Assembly: GCF_025421775.1 (NCBI RefSeq)
Contig: NZ_JAOEFX010000001.1
Span: 248,001 to 312,000 of the forward strand
Length of the DNA: 64,000 bases
Reading direction: 5' to 3'
Source: Paenarthrobacter aurescens
GTDB lineage: Bacteria; Actinomycetota; Actinomycetes; Actinomycetales; Micrococcaceae
Below are positions 49,547-58,262 of this stretch, piece by piece; positions within the stretch are counted from its first letter, which is position 1; each line of letters starts with the position of its first letter. Made by a program: the position numbers and the translations under genes. The notes beneath the pieces were generated by a model that had not been told where the DNA came from, made no database searches, and was given only the letters and a program-made list of their open reading frames with translations.

Positions 49547-50899
49547 CTACGCCGCTTCGAGAAGGGCAACCACGCCTTGGCCGCCGGCTGCGCATACGGA
49601 GATCAGGCCGCGTGCAGGCCTTCCGTCAACGGTCCCCTTCTCATGCAGCATTTTCGCAAGCGAGGCAACGATCCTGCCACCCGTTGCAGCAAAGGGATGG
49701 CCGGCGGCAAGCGACGATCCATTAACGTTCAGCTTCGCCCGGTCCACTTTGCCGAGCGCTCCATCGAGACCCAGGCGTGTCCTGCCAAAGTCTTCGTCTT
49801 CCCAGGCGGCCAGCGTGCTCAGGACTGTTCCTGCGAAGGCCTCATGGATTTCGAAGAAGTCGATGTCTTCAAGTGTTAATCCGTGACGTGCCAACAGGCG
49901 CGGAACAGCGAATACCGGCGCCATGAGGAGGCCATCCTTGCCGTGGACGAAGTCGACTGCGGCGGCTTCACCATCCAGGACCGTTGCCAGCTTCGGCAGG
50001 GCGTGGGCATCGGCCCACTCTTCCGTTGCCAACAGGACCGTGGACGCGCCGTCAGTGAGCGGCGTCGAGTTGCCGGCCGTCATGGTGGCCTCTGAGCCGA
50101 GGTTCTTACCGAAAACGGGCTTCAGCGAGGCCAGTTTCTCCAGCGTGGTGTCCGCTCGCATGTTGGAGTCGCGGCTGAGTCCGCGGTATGGAGTCATGAG
50201 GTCGTCAAAGAAACCGCGCTCGTAGGCGGACGCAAGGTTGCGGTGGCTGTTGAAAGCGAGCTCGTCCTGGGCCTCCCGGGTGATCTTCCACTGTGCTGTG
50301 GTGAGTGCCTGGTGCTCACCCATGGACAGGCCTGTGCGTGGCTCACCCGTGTTGGGGGCGTCGGGAGCCAGGTCCTTGGGGCGGATTCGCCCGATGATCT
50401 TCAGCTTTTGCACCGGCGTCTTGGCACGGTTCAGGTCGAGGAGGATCTCCCGCAGTCCCTCGCTGACGGCGATGGGGGCATCGGATGCCGAGTCCACGCC
50501 GCCGGCGATGGCTGAATCGATCTGCCCCAACTTGATCTTGTTGGACAATCCGATGACCGTCTCGAGGCCGGTTGCGCACGCTTGCTGGAGGTCGTAAGCC
50601 GGCGTTTCCGGGGACAAGGCTGAGCCGAGGACTGCTTCGCGGGTGAGGTTGAAGTCCCTCGAGTGCTTCAGCACAGCACCGGCCGCTACTTCGCCGATGC
50701 GCTCGTCCTGGAGTCCGAACCTGGCGATCAGTCCCTCGAGCGCGGCGGTGAGCATGTCCTGGTTGGAAGACTTCACGTAGGCGCCGCCCGTTCGGGCGAA
50801 CGGGATGCGGTTGCCGCCCACGATGACCGCGGATCGTGTTGATTGGGGCGTGATGGTCGGTTCCCGGGTCTCGCCCGTGGTCACGTCTGCTGCAGCCAT
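49547..50899 (-). CDS. acetyl-CoA C-acyltransferase (thiolase, FadA/FadI-like)
   Basis: This is a 450-residue thiolase. The nucleophile Cys is in DLQQACATGLETVIGLSNKI, the active-site His in DFFEIHEAFAGTVLSTLAAW, and the second Cys in SVCAAGGQG. NVNGSSLAAGHPFAATGGRI is also diagnostic. It cleaves or forms 3-oxoacyl-CoA. GAAGGAGA is well placed before ATG 50899. It is the first gene of the thiolase-reductase-hydratase operon and is divergent from the TetR gene, with the palindromic operator between them. Confidence 0.95.
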   Translation of the reverse strand: MAAADVTTGETREPTITPQSTRSAVIVGGNRIPFARTGGAYVKSSNQDMLTAALEGLIARFGLQDERIGEVAAGAVLKHSRDFNLTREAVLGSALSPETPAYDLQQACATGLETVIGLSNKIKLGQIDSAIAGGVDSASDAPIAVSEGLREILLDLNRAKTPVQKLKIIGRIRPKDLAPDAPNTGEPRTGLSMGEHQALTTAQWKITREAQDELAFNSHRNLASAYERGFFDDLMTPYRGLSRDSNMRADTTLEKLASLKPVFGKNLGSEATMTAGNSTPLTDGASTVLLATEEWADAHALPKLATVLDGEAAAVDFVHGKDGLLMAPVFAVPRLLARHGLTLEDIDFFEIHEAFAGTVLSTLAAWEDEDFGRTRLGLDGALGKVDRAKLNVNGSSLAAGHPFAATGGRIVASLAKMLHEKGTVDGRPARGLISVCAAGGQGVVALLEAA

Positions 50900-50929
50900 G
50901 CTTGTCTCCTTCGATCAATGCCAGTTACT

Positions 50930-50960
50930 GATACTCAGCGTACCTGATACGCTGGGTATC
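50930..50960. promoter_or_regulatory. palindromic operator between tetR and the thiolase operon
   Basis: A 31-bp imperfect palindrome (GATAC-n-CAGCGTA half-sites) has only two mismatched pairs plus the central base. It lies in the gap between the divergent starts at 50899 and 50961, where a TetR protein would block both promoters. It ends exactly at the GTG of the regulator gene. Confidence 0.8.
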
Positions 50961-51689
50961 GTGAACAGCCGCCGCGAAGTATTCGCAAGCACCACCGATG
51001 CCCCCGAGGACGCCCAAGACCCCCGCCCCGCTGCCGCCTCGGGCGCCGAAGCCGTGGATGGACGTGCAGCACGCTGGCAGTCCCATCGGGAAGAGCGCCG
51101 CCGTGAACTTATCAAGGCGGCTCGAAAGGCCGTACACAGGCACGGAAGTGACGCTTCCATGGAGGACATCGCGGGAGCTGCCGGTACGTCCAAGTCCGTC
51201 TTCTACCGTTATTTCGGCGATAAGGCCGGGCTGCAGCAAGCAATGGGCGAAGTGGTGCTGGGTCAAATGCAGCGTCGCATGCAGGAAGCCGCGCAGTTGG
51301 CCCAGACTCCCCGGGAGGGGTTGTTCGCCATGGTTTCTGCTTACCTGCAGATGGCCGAATCCAGCCCCAACGTTTATGCGTTCATTACCCGGCTGACTCC
51401 AGGTGAAGCTTCAGCGCAGGACGCCATTGCCGCGTCGGGAGCGCTGGGGAACTTCTTTGAGCAAATCACTGAAATGATCGCGACCCCCATGCGTGAGTAT
51501 CTCGGGGAAGAGAACGAATCGGTCATCGTCTACTGGCCCACGGCCGCAATCGGACTCGTCAGGAATGCCGGCGAGATGTGGTTGGGCAGCCCCGCGGACA
51601 GCGCAAAACCCGACCAGACAACCATGGCAGGGCAGATTACCGATTGGCTGTGCCTGGGCATTGCCCCTGCCCTCAAGACCACCACCTGA
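50961..51689 (+). CDS. TetR-family regulator of the divergent lipid operon
   Basis: The 242-residue protein from GTG 50961 has an N-terminal extension and then the TetR helix-turn-helix at about 40-90 (RRELIKAARKAVHRHGSDAS, MEDIAGAAGTSKSVFYRYFG, DKAGLQQAMGEVV). The ligand-binding part is helical. No ribosome site precedes the GTG, which begins right at the end of the operator, so a leaderless transcript is likely. An upstream start in the same frame would cross the operator. By position it should control the thiolase operon, itself, and perhaps the acyl-CoA oxidase gene 46 bases downstream. An acyl-CoA ligand is a guess. Confidence 0.88.
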   Translation: MNSRREVFASTTDAPEDAQDPRPAAASGAEAVDGRAARWQSHREERRRELIKAARKAVHRHGSDASMEDIAGAAGTSKSVFYRYFGDKAGLQQAMGEVVLGQMQRRMQEAAQLAQTPREGLFAMVSAYLQMAESSPNVYAFITRLTPGEASAQDAIAASGALGNFFEQITEMIATPMREYLGEENESVIVYWPTAAIGLVRNAGEMWLGSPADSAKPDQTTMAGQITDWLCLGIAPALKTTT

Positions 51690-51735
51690 CACCAGCAATG
51701 ACTCATCAGTTGTCGGAACCAAAGAAGGAAGCAAC

Positions 51736-53838
51736 ATGACTGAAGTAGTGGACAAGGCCTCATCGGCCCAGAAATCCTCCGGCCGCGACGACGCCGCCAC
51801 CGCTACCACTGAACCAGTGGTGGATGTTGCCGCGCTCGGGGAGCAACTCCTCGGCAAGTGGGCCCACATCCGCCACGAGGCCCGCAAAGTGGCAGGCAAC
51901 CCGGTCGTGCAAAAGATCGAAGGGATGCATCACACCGAGCACCGGGCCCGGGTGTTCGAACAGTTGAAGTTCCTGGTGGACAACAACACTGTGCACCGCG
52001 CCTTCCCAACCCGCCTGGGCGGTTCCGACGATCACGGCGGCAACATTGCAGGCTTCGAAGAGATCGTCACTGCCGATCCGTCCCTTCAGATCAAGGCCGG
52101 CGTGCAGTGGGGCCTTTTCGGCTCCGCAGTGATGCATCTCGGTACCGTGGAACACCAGGACAAGTGGCTTCCCGGCATCATGAGTCTGGAGATACCCGGA
52201 TGCTTTGCCATGACGGAAACAGGCCATGGCTCGGACGTCGCCAGCATTGCCACCACCGCCACCTATGACGAAGCAAGTCAGGAATTCGTCATCAACACAC
52301 CCTTCCGTGCCGCCTGGAAGGACTACATCGGCAACGCAGCTACCGACGGCCTTGCAGCCGTCGTCTTTGCCCAGCTGATCACTCATAAGGTCAACCACGG
52401 AGTCCACGCCTTCTACGTTGAACTTCGCGACCCGGCGACCAAGGAGTTCCTGCCGGGAATCGGCGGAGAGGACGACGGCATCAAGGGTGGCCTGAACGGC
52501 ATCGACAACGGCCGGCTGCACTTCACCGACGTACGGATCCCCCGAACCAACCTGTTGAACCGGTACGGCGACGTGGCCGCGGACGGCACCTACTCCTCCA
52601 CCATCGAGAGCCCGGGACGCCGCTTCTTCACCATGTTGGGCACCTTGGTGCAGGGGCGTGTTTCCCTGGATGGGGCCGCAGTTGCCGCGAGCAAGCTCGC
52701 CCTCAAGACGGCCATCCAGTACGCCACCGAGCGCCGTCAGTTCAATGCGTCATCTGCCACCGACGAGGAGGTGCTGCTGGACTACCAGCGGCACCAGCGC
52801 CGCCTGTTCACCAGGCTGGCAACTACGTACGCGGCCAGCTTCGCGCACGAACAGCTCCTGCAGAAGTTCGACGACGTTTTTTCGGGCGCCCACGACACCG
52901 ACGCTGACCGCCAGGACCTGGAAACCTTGGCAGCCGCGCTTAAGCCACTCAGCACTTGGCACGCCCTGGACACTCTGCAGGAGTGCCGTGAAGCCTGCGG
53001 CGGCGCCGGCTTCCTGATCGAGAACCGCTTCGCTTCCCTACGCGCAGACCTGGATGTCTACGTCACGTTCGAAGGCGACAACACCGTCCTGCTTCAGTTG
53101 GTCGCCAAGCGACTCCTGGCCGACTACGCCAAGGAATTCCGCAGCGCGGACTTTGGTGTCCTGGCACGCTACGTAGTGGACCAGGCGGCCGGCGTGGCCC
53201 TGCACCGGACGGGACTGCGGCAGGTTGCCCAGTTCGTGGCAGACACCGGCTCGGTCCAGAAGGCCGCTTTGGCTTTGCGGGACGAAGAAGGCCAGCGGAC
53301 ATTGCTCGCTGACCGGGTCCAGTCCATGGTGGCTGAGGTGGGTGCTGCGTTGAAGGGTGCCAACAAACTTCCCCAGCACCAGGCCGCGGCACTGTTCAAC
53401 CAACACCAGCACGAACTGATTGAAGCTGCCCAGGCACACGCTGAACTCCTGCAGTGGGAAGCTTTCACCGAAGCCCTCCCCCACGTTGCTGATGAGGGAA
53501 CCAAGCGGGTCCTCACCTGGCTGCGGGACCTGTTCGGTTTGTCGCTGATTGAGAAGCACCTCTCCTGGTACCTCATGAATGGCCGCCTCTCGATGCAGCG
53601 CGGACGGACGGTAGGAACCTACATCAACCGCTTGCTGGTCAAGATCCGCCCGCACGCAGTGGACCTGGTGGATGCGTTCGGCTACGGACCAGAGCATCTG
53701 CGGGCAGCCATCGCGACAGGCGCGGAGGCCACACGCCAGGACGAGGCGCGCCAGCACTTCCGGGAACAGCGTGCCAGCGGGAGTGCTCCCGCGGATGAGA
53801 AAACACTCCTCGCCCTGAAAGCGGCCAAATCCCGTTAG
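51736..53838 (+). CDS. acyl-CoA oxidase/dehydrogenase-like flavoprotein
   Basis: From ATG 51736 (GAAGGAAG upstream) the product has 700 residues, the length of acyl-CoA oxidases rather than the 380 of simple dehydrogenases. It has GCFAMTETGHGSDVASIATT (FAD-binding beta-domain), RIPRTNLLNRYGDV, TAIQYATERRQFN, and ECREACGGAGFLIENRFASL with LDVYVTFEGDNTVLLQLVAK, where the Glu is the expected catalytic base. A C-terminal helical domain (about 450-690) follows as in ACOX. It begins fatty acid beta-oxidation. It sits directly behind tetR. Confidence 0.9.
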   Translation: MTEVVDKASSAQKSSGRDDAATATTEPVVDVAALGEQLLGKWAHIRHEARKVAGNPVVQKIEGMHHTEHRARVFEQLKFLVDNNTVHRAFPTRLGGSDDHGGNIAGFEEIVTADPSLQIKAGVQWGLFGSAVMHLGTVEHQDKWLPGIMSLEIPGCFAMTETGHGSDVASIATTATYDEASQEFVINTPFRAAWKDYIGNAATDGLAAVVFAQLITHKVNHGVHAFYVELRDPATKEFLPGIGGEDDGIKGGLNGIDNGRLHFTDVRIPRTNLLNRYGDVAADGTYSSTIESPGRRFFTMLGTLVQGRVSLDGAAVAASKLALKTAIQYATERRQFNASSATDEEVLLDYQRHQRRLFTRLATTYAASFAHEQLLQKFDDVFSGAHDTDADRQDLETLAAALKPLSTWHALDTLQECREACGGAGFLIENRFASLRADLDVYVTFEGDNTVLLQLVAKRLLADYAKEFRSADFGVLARYVVDQAAGVALHRTGLRQVAQFVADTGSVQKAALALRDEEGQRTLLADRVQSMVAEVGAALKGANKLPQHQAAALFNQHQHELIEAAQAHAELLQWEAFTEALPHVADEGTKRVLTWLRDLFGLSLIEKHLSWYLMNGRLSMQRGRTVGTYINRLLVKIRPHAVDLVDAFGYGPEHLRAAIATGAEATRQDEARQHFREQRASGSAPADEKTLLALKAAKSR

Positions 53839-53886
53839 CAGCACACCGCTACTAAGCGGTGAACAGTTGCGGAACTTTCATAAAGC

Positions 53887-53926
53887 ACGACGGCGCCGTC
53901 CCCACCAAAGGGGGCGGCGTCGTCGT
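53887..53926. terminator. bidirectional terminator between the acyl-CoA oxidase-like gene and glgA
   Basis: Arms of 17 bases (53887-53903 and 53910-53926, two G-T wobbles) with a six-base loop form a very stable GC-rich hairpin between convergent genes. The plus strand continues with CGTTTGG. Confidence 0.85.
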
Positions 53927-53959
53927 CGTTTGGCCTGCTGCGGGGACGCTCAGTCCGGT

Positions 53960-55156
53960 TTAGCGCAGCACTGAGCGGTAGACCTCAAGCGTGGTTTCCG
54001 TGATGGATTCCCAGGAGAAATGTTCTTCTGCGCGGCGTCGACCTGCAGTGCCCATCTCGCGGGCACGGGCAGGATCGGCCACTACCTCATTCAAGGCCGC
54101 GGCGAAGTCGCTGACGAACTTCTCCGGATCCAGGGGCGTGCCGGTCCCGTCAGTGACCTGCTCCAACGGAACCAGCAACCCCGTTTCGCCGTGCTGGACA
54201 ACCTCAGGTATTCCACCCGTGGCGCTGGCTACCACGGCCGCACCGCATGCCATTGCTTCAAGGTTCACGATGCCCAGGGGCTCGTAAATGGAAGGGCAGG
54301 CAAAGGCTGTCGCGTGACTGAGGACCTGGATCAGCTCCTTACGTGGCAGCATCCGCTCGATGAGGATGACACCCTCGCGCTTGGCTTGAAGTTCCTCAAT
54401 GAGACGTGCCGTTTCGGCCGCCAGTTCGGGGGTGTCGGCGGCACCCAGGCAGAGGACCAGCTGGACATCGGCCGGCAGGCTCGATGCTGCCCGGAGCAGG
54501 TACGGAACACCCTTCTGGCGGGTGTTCCGGCCCACGAATACGACGCTGGGCTTGGCGGGATCGATGCCCAGAGCACGGATGGCATCATCCTCTTCGTCCC
54601 GTTCCCACAGGGAAACATCGATGCCGTTGTGGACGACACGGACTTTTTCCGGATCGACATCGGGGTAGCTGCGAAGGATGTCCTGGCGCATGCCGTCGGA
54701 AACTGCGATGATGGCCGCCGCCGCTTCATAGGCCGTCTTTTCCACCCACGAGGACAGCGCATATCCGCCGCCGAGCTGCTCAGCCTTCCACGGGCGGAGC
54801 GGTTCCAGGCTGTGGGCGCTCAGCACGTGGGGTATTCCGTGCAGCAGCGAAGCGAGGTGGCCGGCCATGTTGGCGTACCAGGTGTGCGAGTGGACGAGGT
54901 CCGCTCCCGCAATGTCCGGAACGATCCTGAGGTCGACGCCGAGCGTCTGGATGGCAGCGTTGGCGTCGCCGAGGTCTTCGGGCGTGGCGTAGGACGCCAC
55001 AGTGGCCCCGTGATAGTCAGCGTCGCGGGGCGCACCAAACGCCCGCACATGAAGATCGACGTGGTGGGCCAGCACCCGGCTGAGCTCGGCAACGTGGACA
55101 CCGGCACCGCCATAAATTTCCGGAGGGAATTCTTTAGTCACAATGTCTATTCGCAC
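53960..55156 (-). CDS. glgA: glycogen synthase / alpha-maltose-1-phosphate synthase (actinobacterial GlgA/GlgM)
   Basis: This is a GT4-family transferase of 398 residues, much shorter than the GT5 GlgA of E. coli. GTG 55156 gives VRIDIVTKEFPPEIYGGAGV, the usual actinobacterial start. Further motifs are HSHTWYANMAGHLASLLHG, VVFVGRNTRQKGVPYLLRAA and CPSIYEPLGIVNLEAMACGA with the catalytic Glu. In mycobacteria this enzyme makes maltose-1-phosphate (GlgM), so that role is possible. The gene is divergent from glgC. Confidence 0.93.
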   Translation of the reverse strand: MRIDIVTKEFPPEIYGGAGVHVAELSRVLAHHVDLHVRAFGAPRDADYHGATVASYATPEDLGDANAAIQTLGVDLRIVPDIAGADLVHSHTWYANMAGHLASLLHGIPHVLSAHSLEPLRPWKAEQLGGGYALSSWVEKTAYEAAAAIIAVSDGMRQDILRSYPDVDPEKVRVVHNGIDVSLWERDEEDDAIRALGIDPAKPSVVFVGRNTRQKGVPYLLRAASSLPADVQLVLCLGAADTPELAAETARLIEELQAKREGVILIERMLPRKELIQVLSHATAFACPSIYEPLGIVNLEAMACGAAVVASATGGIPEVVQHGETGLLVPLEQVTDGTGTPLDPEKFVSDFAAALNEVVADPARAREMGTAGRRRAEEHFSWESITETTLEVYRSVLR

Positions 55157-55201
55157 GCTAACCAACGTAGTCGTTCCGGCGTATGTGTTCTAGTGTGAAA
55201 G

Positions 55202-55223
55202 AGTCCGGAAAATCGGACTTTTG
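55202..55223 (+). promoter_or_regulatory. small hairpin/inverted repeat in the glgA-glgC intergenic leader
   Basis: AGTCCG (55202-55207) and CGGACT (55214-55219) form a 6-bp inverted repeat with a six-base A-rich loop, followed by TTTT. It lies about 35 bases before the glgC start, within the gap between divergent genes. It may be an operator or a weak attenuator. Confidence 0.4.
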
Positions 55224-55255
55224 GGGGATACGAAGACGTACGGGGAGCTGTGACC

Positions 55256-56665
55256 ATGGCGTTGAAGAAAGTTCTGGCAATCGTATTGGCAGGCGGAGAA
55301 GGCAACCGACTCATGCCGCTGACGGCGGATCGGGCCAAGCCTGCGGTTCCGTTTGCTGGCGGCTATAGGCTTATTGACTTTGCACTATCCAATCTCGTTA
55401 ATTCGGGATATTTGAAAATCGTGGTGCTGACGCAGTACAAATCGCACAGCCTTGACCGCCACATTTCTGAAACCTGGCGTATGTCGACGCAGCTGGGACG
55501 ATACGTGGCGTCAGTTCCGGCGCAGCAGCGCGTGGGCAAGAGCTGGTTCCTCGGCAGTGCCAACGCCATCTACCAATCGCTGAACCTCATCCATGACGAC
55601 GCCCCGGACATCGTGGTTGTGGTCGGCGCTGACCACGTGTACCGCATGGACTTCTCCCAGATGGTGGAGCAGCACATTGCCAGTGGCGCCAAGGCTACGG
55701 TCGCGGCTGTCCGCCAGCCGCTCAACATGGCCAACCAGTTCGGTGTCATCGAAGTGGACCAGAACGATCCCCAGAAGATAGCGGCTTTCGTGGAGAAGCC
55801 TGCCAGCACCCCCGGGCTGGCGGCTGACCCCACGCAGTTCCTGGCCTCCATGGGCAACTACGTCTTCAACGCAGATGCCCTTGTTGAAGCCCTGCATGTG
55901 GACGCGGAAAGACTCGACACAAAACACGATATGGGCGGCGACATCATCCCCTACTTCGTGGACCAAGGTGAAGCCGGCGTGTACGACTTCACGCTTAATG
56001 ACATCCCCGGCGCTACCGATCGCGACCGGACCTACTGGCGTGACGTCGGAACCATCGACTCGTTCTATGACGCCCACATGGACCTCATCTCCCCCGTGCC
56101 GATCTTCAACCTCTACAACTCCGAGTGGCCGATCTACACGCGACAGAGCATTTCCCCACCCGCAAAATTTGTCCGCGGCGAGAACAACACCGTGGGAACC
56201 GCTCTCGATTCGATCGTGGCCAGCGGCGTCGTGATTTCCGGCGGCATCGTTGAGGGGTCCGTCCTCTCCAACGACGCCTACGTTGCTGCGGGCAGCCGGG
56301 TGCAGGATTCCGTGCTGATGGACAAGGTTCGCGTCGGCGAAGGTGCCGTCATTAAGCGGGCCATCCTGGACAAGAACGTCAAGGTCCCCGCTGGAGCTGC
56401 CATTGGTCTGGACCCCGCGTTGGACAAGGCCCGGGGCTACAAGGTCACGGAGTCCGGGATTACCGTCCTGGCGAAGGGGCAAGTGGTTCCCGAACCCGGT
56501 GAGGCGGAGCTTGCGTTGTCCGCACAGCATCGCCGGAGCCTCCCCGAAGCTGTCAAGGCAGCGACGCATGACGACCCCGATATCCGCGACTCCGCCGAAA
56601 AAGTAGCAGCGGGGATCCAAGCGCGGGTGGCTGACGCCGCTGCTGCGCAGGGTGCCGCGCACTAG
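55256..56665 (+). CDS. glgC: glucose-1-phosphate adenylyltransferase GlgC
   Basis: GlgC makes ADP-glucose, the donor for glycogen synthesis. I choose ATG 55256 because GGAG is 9 bases away. GTG 55250 would leave too little room. The 469-residue product shows [59 protein letters not shown] and [19 protein letters not shown], then a beta-helix C-domain. The last about 60 residues ([20 protein letters not shown] onward) go beyond the usual GlgC end and are Ala-rich. Confidence 0.96.
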   Translation: MALKKVLAIVLAGGEGNRLMPLTADRAKPAVPFAGGYRLIDFALSNLVNSGYLKIVVLTQYKSHSLDRHISETWRMSTQLGRYVASVPAQQRVGKSWFLGSANAIYQSLNLIHDDAPDIVVVVGADHVYRMDFSQMVEQHIASGAKATVAAVRQPLNMANQFGVIEVDQNDPQKIAAFVEKPASTPGLAADPTQFLASMGNYVFNADALVEALHVDAERLDTKHDMGGDIIPYFVDQGEAGVYDFTLNDIPGATDRDRTYWRDVGTIDSFYDAHMDLISPVPIFNLYNSEWPIYTRQSISPPAKFVRGENNTVGTALDSIVASGVVISGGIVEGSVLSNDAYVAAGSRVQDSVLMDKVRVGEGAVIKRAILDKNVKVPAGAAIGLDPALDKARGYKVTESGITVLAKGQVVPEPGEAELALSAQHRRSLPEAVKAATHDDPDIRDSAEKVAAGIQARVADAAAAQGAAH

Positions 56666-56738
56666 GTCGTCGACCATCGGCTGACGAGGACAGAACCCGA
56701 GGCAGGCCACAGGCTCCCAAGGCTGTAAAATCAGGTCA

Positions 56739-58190
56739 ATGAGCTCCACCGATCTGACGCCTGAAGAGATCCAGGCCTGCCTCAAGGTTCTGACCACGAT
56801 CCACGTCTATGACGAAGAGCACCCGGACTACGTTGCCGTCCGGCGTGCCACCGGCAAGATGTTCAAAGCCGTCAAACGCCACCGCCGCGTCACCAAGCGC
56901 GACTCGATCGCGGAAGCAGACCGCGCCGTGATCGCGCTGACAGCCACCGCCGCCCCTGACAGGATCGACGACGAAACCCGCGGCAATAAGCTGGCGCCCT
57001 CCGCCACTGGAGAAATCGCGGGCCATCTCCTTCGCTCGCGACCCTGCTACATCTGCAAGAAGCACTACACACAGGTGGACGCCTTCTACCACCAGTTGTG
57101 CCCCGAATGTGCTGCTTTCAGCCATGGCAAGCGCGATGCCCGGACCGACCTCACAGGTCGCAGGGCGTTGCTGACCGGTGGACGCGCCAAGATTGGCATG
57201 TACATCGCATTGCGCCTTCTGAGGGACGGTGCCCACACCACCATCACCACGCGCTTCCCCAAGGATGCGGCACGGCGCTTCGCCGCCATGGAAGACAGCA
57301 GCGAGTGGTTGCACCGCCTCAGGATTGTAGGCATCGACCTCCGCGACCCGGCACAGGTTATGGCTTTGACGGACTCGCTCAACGAGGCCGGCCCACTGGA
57401 CATCATCATTAACAATGCCGCCCAGACCGTGCGCCGCTCCGGAAATGCCTACAAGCCGCTGGTCGACGCCGAGGATGAGCCGTTGCCTGCCGCCTTGGAA
57501 GCTGCCAACGGCGGCCCTGAGCTCGTAACGTTTGGCCACGCCCATGACAAGCACCCCCTGGCACTTGCGAGCAGTGTTACCGAGCATCCGGTACTTGCCG
57601 GTGATGCGATCACTTCCTTGGCGCTGTCCACAGGATCAGCGTCGTTGGAAAGGATCGAGTCAGGCACGGCCATCGACGCCGGTGGCCTGGTTCCGGACCT
57701 GGCCTCGATCAACAGTTGGACCCAGGTAGTGGACGAGGTTGACCCCTTGGAGATGCTTGAGGTCCAGTTGTGCAACGTCACGGCGCCATTCTTGCTGGTC
57801 AGCCGATTGCGTGATGCCATGAAGCGATCCACGGCGCACCGTAAGTACATCGTGAACGTTTCCGCCATGGAGGGCCAGTTCTCCCGTGCCTACAAAGGCC
57901 CGGGGCACCCCCACACCAACATGGCCAAGGCCGCCCTCAACATGATGACCCGAACCAGCGCACAGGAAATGCTGGATTCCGATGGCATCCTCATGACCGC
58001 GGTGGACACCGGGTGGATCACGGACGAGCGTCCGCATTACACCAAAGTCAGGCTCATGGAAGAAGGATTCCATGCCCCGTTGGATCTGGTGGATGGCGCC
58101 GCGAGAGTCTACGACCCCATCGTGATGGGCGAGAAAGGCGAGGACCAGTACGGTGTCTTCCTGAAGGATTACAAGCCCTCACCCTGGTAA
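56739..58190 (+). CDS. atypical SDR protein with N-terminal zinc-ribbon-like segment
   Basis: The 483-residue protein has three visible parts. Residues 1-100 are helical and basic. Residues 103-124 hold a four-cysteine knuckle (CYIC ... CPEC) likely to bind zinc. From about 138 an SDR domain follows with ALLTGGRAKIGMYIALRLLR (cofactor loop), IIINNAAQTVRRSG and YIVNVSAMEGQFS. Where YxxxK is expected, the protein reads GPGHPHTNMAKAALNMMTRT, so Thr replaces the Tyr while Lys remains. A long insertion (about 245-340) separates NNAAQ from the Ser motif. The gene is not adjacent to a clear partner. Function is unknown. Oxidoreductase activity is doubtful. Confidence 0.85.
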   Translation: MSSTDLTPEEIQACLKVLTTIHVYDEEHPDYVAVRRATGKMFKAVKRHRRVTKRDSIAEADRAVIALTATAAPDRIDDETRGNKLAPSATGEIAGHLLRSRPCYICKKHYTQVDAFYHQLCPECAAFSHGKRDARTDLTGRRALLTGGRAKIGMYIALRLLRDGAHTTITTRFPKDAARRFAAMEDSSEWLHRLRIVGIDLRDPAQVMALTDSLNEAGPLDIIINNAAQTVRRSGNAYKPLVDAEDEPLPAALEAANGGPELVTFGHAHDKHPLALASSVTEHPVLAGDAITSLALSTGSASLERIESGTAIDAGGLVPDLASINSWTQVVDEVDPLEMLEVQLCNVTAPFLLVSRLRDAMKRSTAHRKYIVNVSAMEGQFSRAYKGPGHPHTNMAKAALNMMTRTSAQEMLDSDGILMTAVDTGWITDERPHYTKVRLMEEGFHAPLDLVDGAARVYDPIVMGEKGEDQYGVFLKDYKPSPW

Positions 58191-58204
58191 AAATCATACG
58201 GATT

Positions 58205-58256
58205 GAGCATGGATAAAGGCCCTTGGGAACGTTCCCAAGGGCCTTTATCCATGCTC
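58205..58256. terminator. 52-bp perfect palindrome, bidirectional terminator
   Basis: Bases 58205-58230 are the exact reverse complement of 58231-58256, with no spacer. It lies between two convergent genes (stops at 58190 and 58263). The arm contains GGATAAAGGCCC, and A/T-rich bases within it could act as the tail of a shorter inner hairpin on either strand. Confidence 0.85.
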
Positions 58257-58262
58257 CAACCT

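Noticed and set aside
51493..51735. Upstream extension of the acyl-CoA oxidase frame
   Set aside because: It overlaps the end of the TetR gene. A good ribosome site and family start are at 51736.
55511..56797. Minus-strand frame of 428 codons opposite glgC
   Set aside because: It is antisense to GlgC, with His/Val/Gly-rich composition and no motif. It is a typical high-GC shadow.
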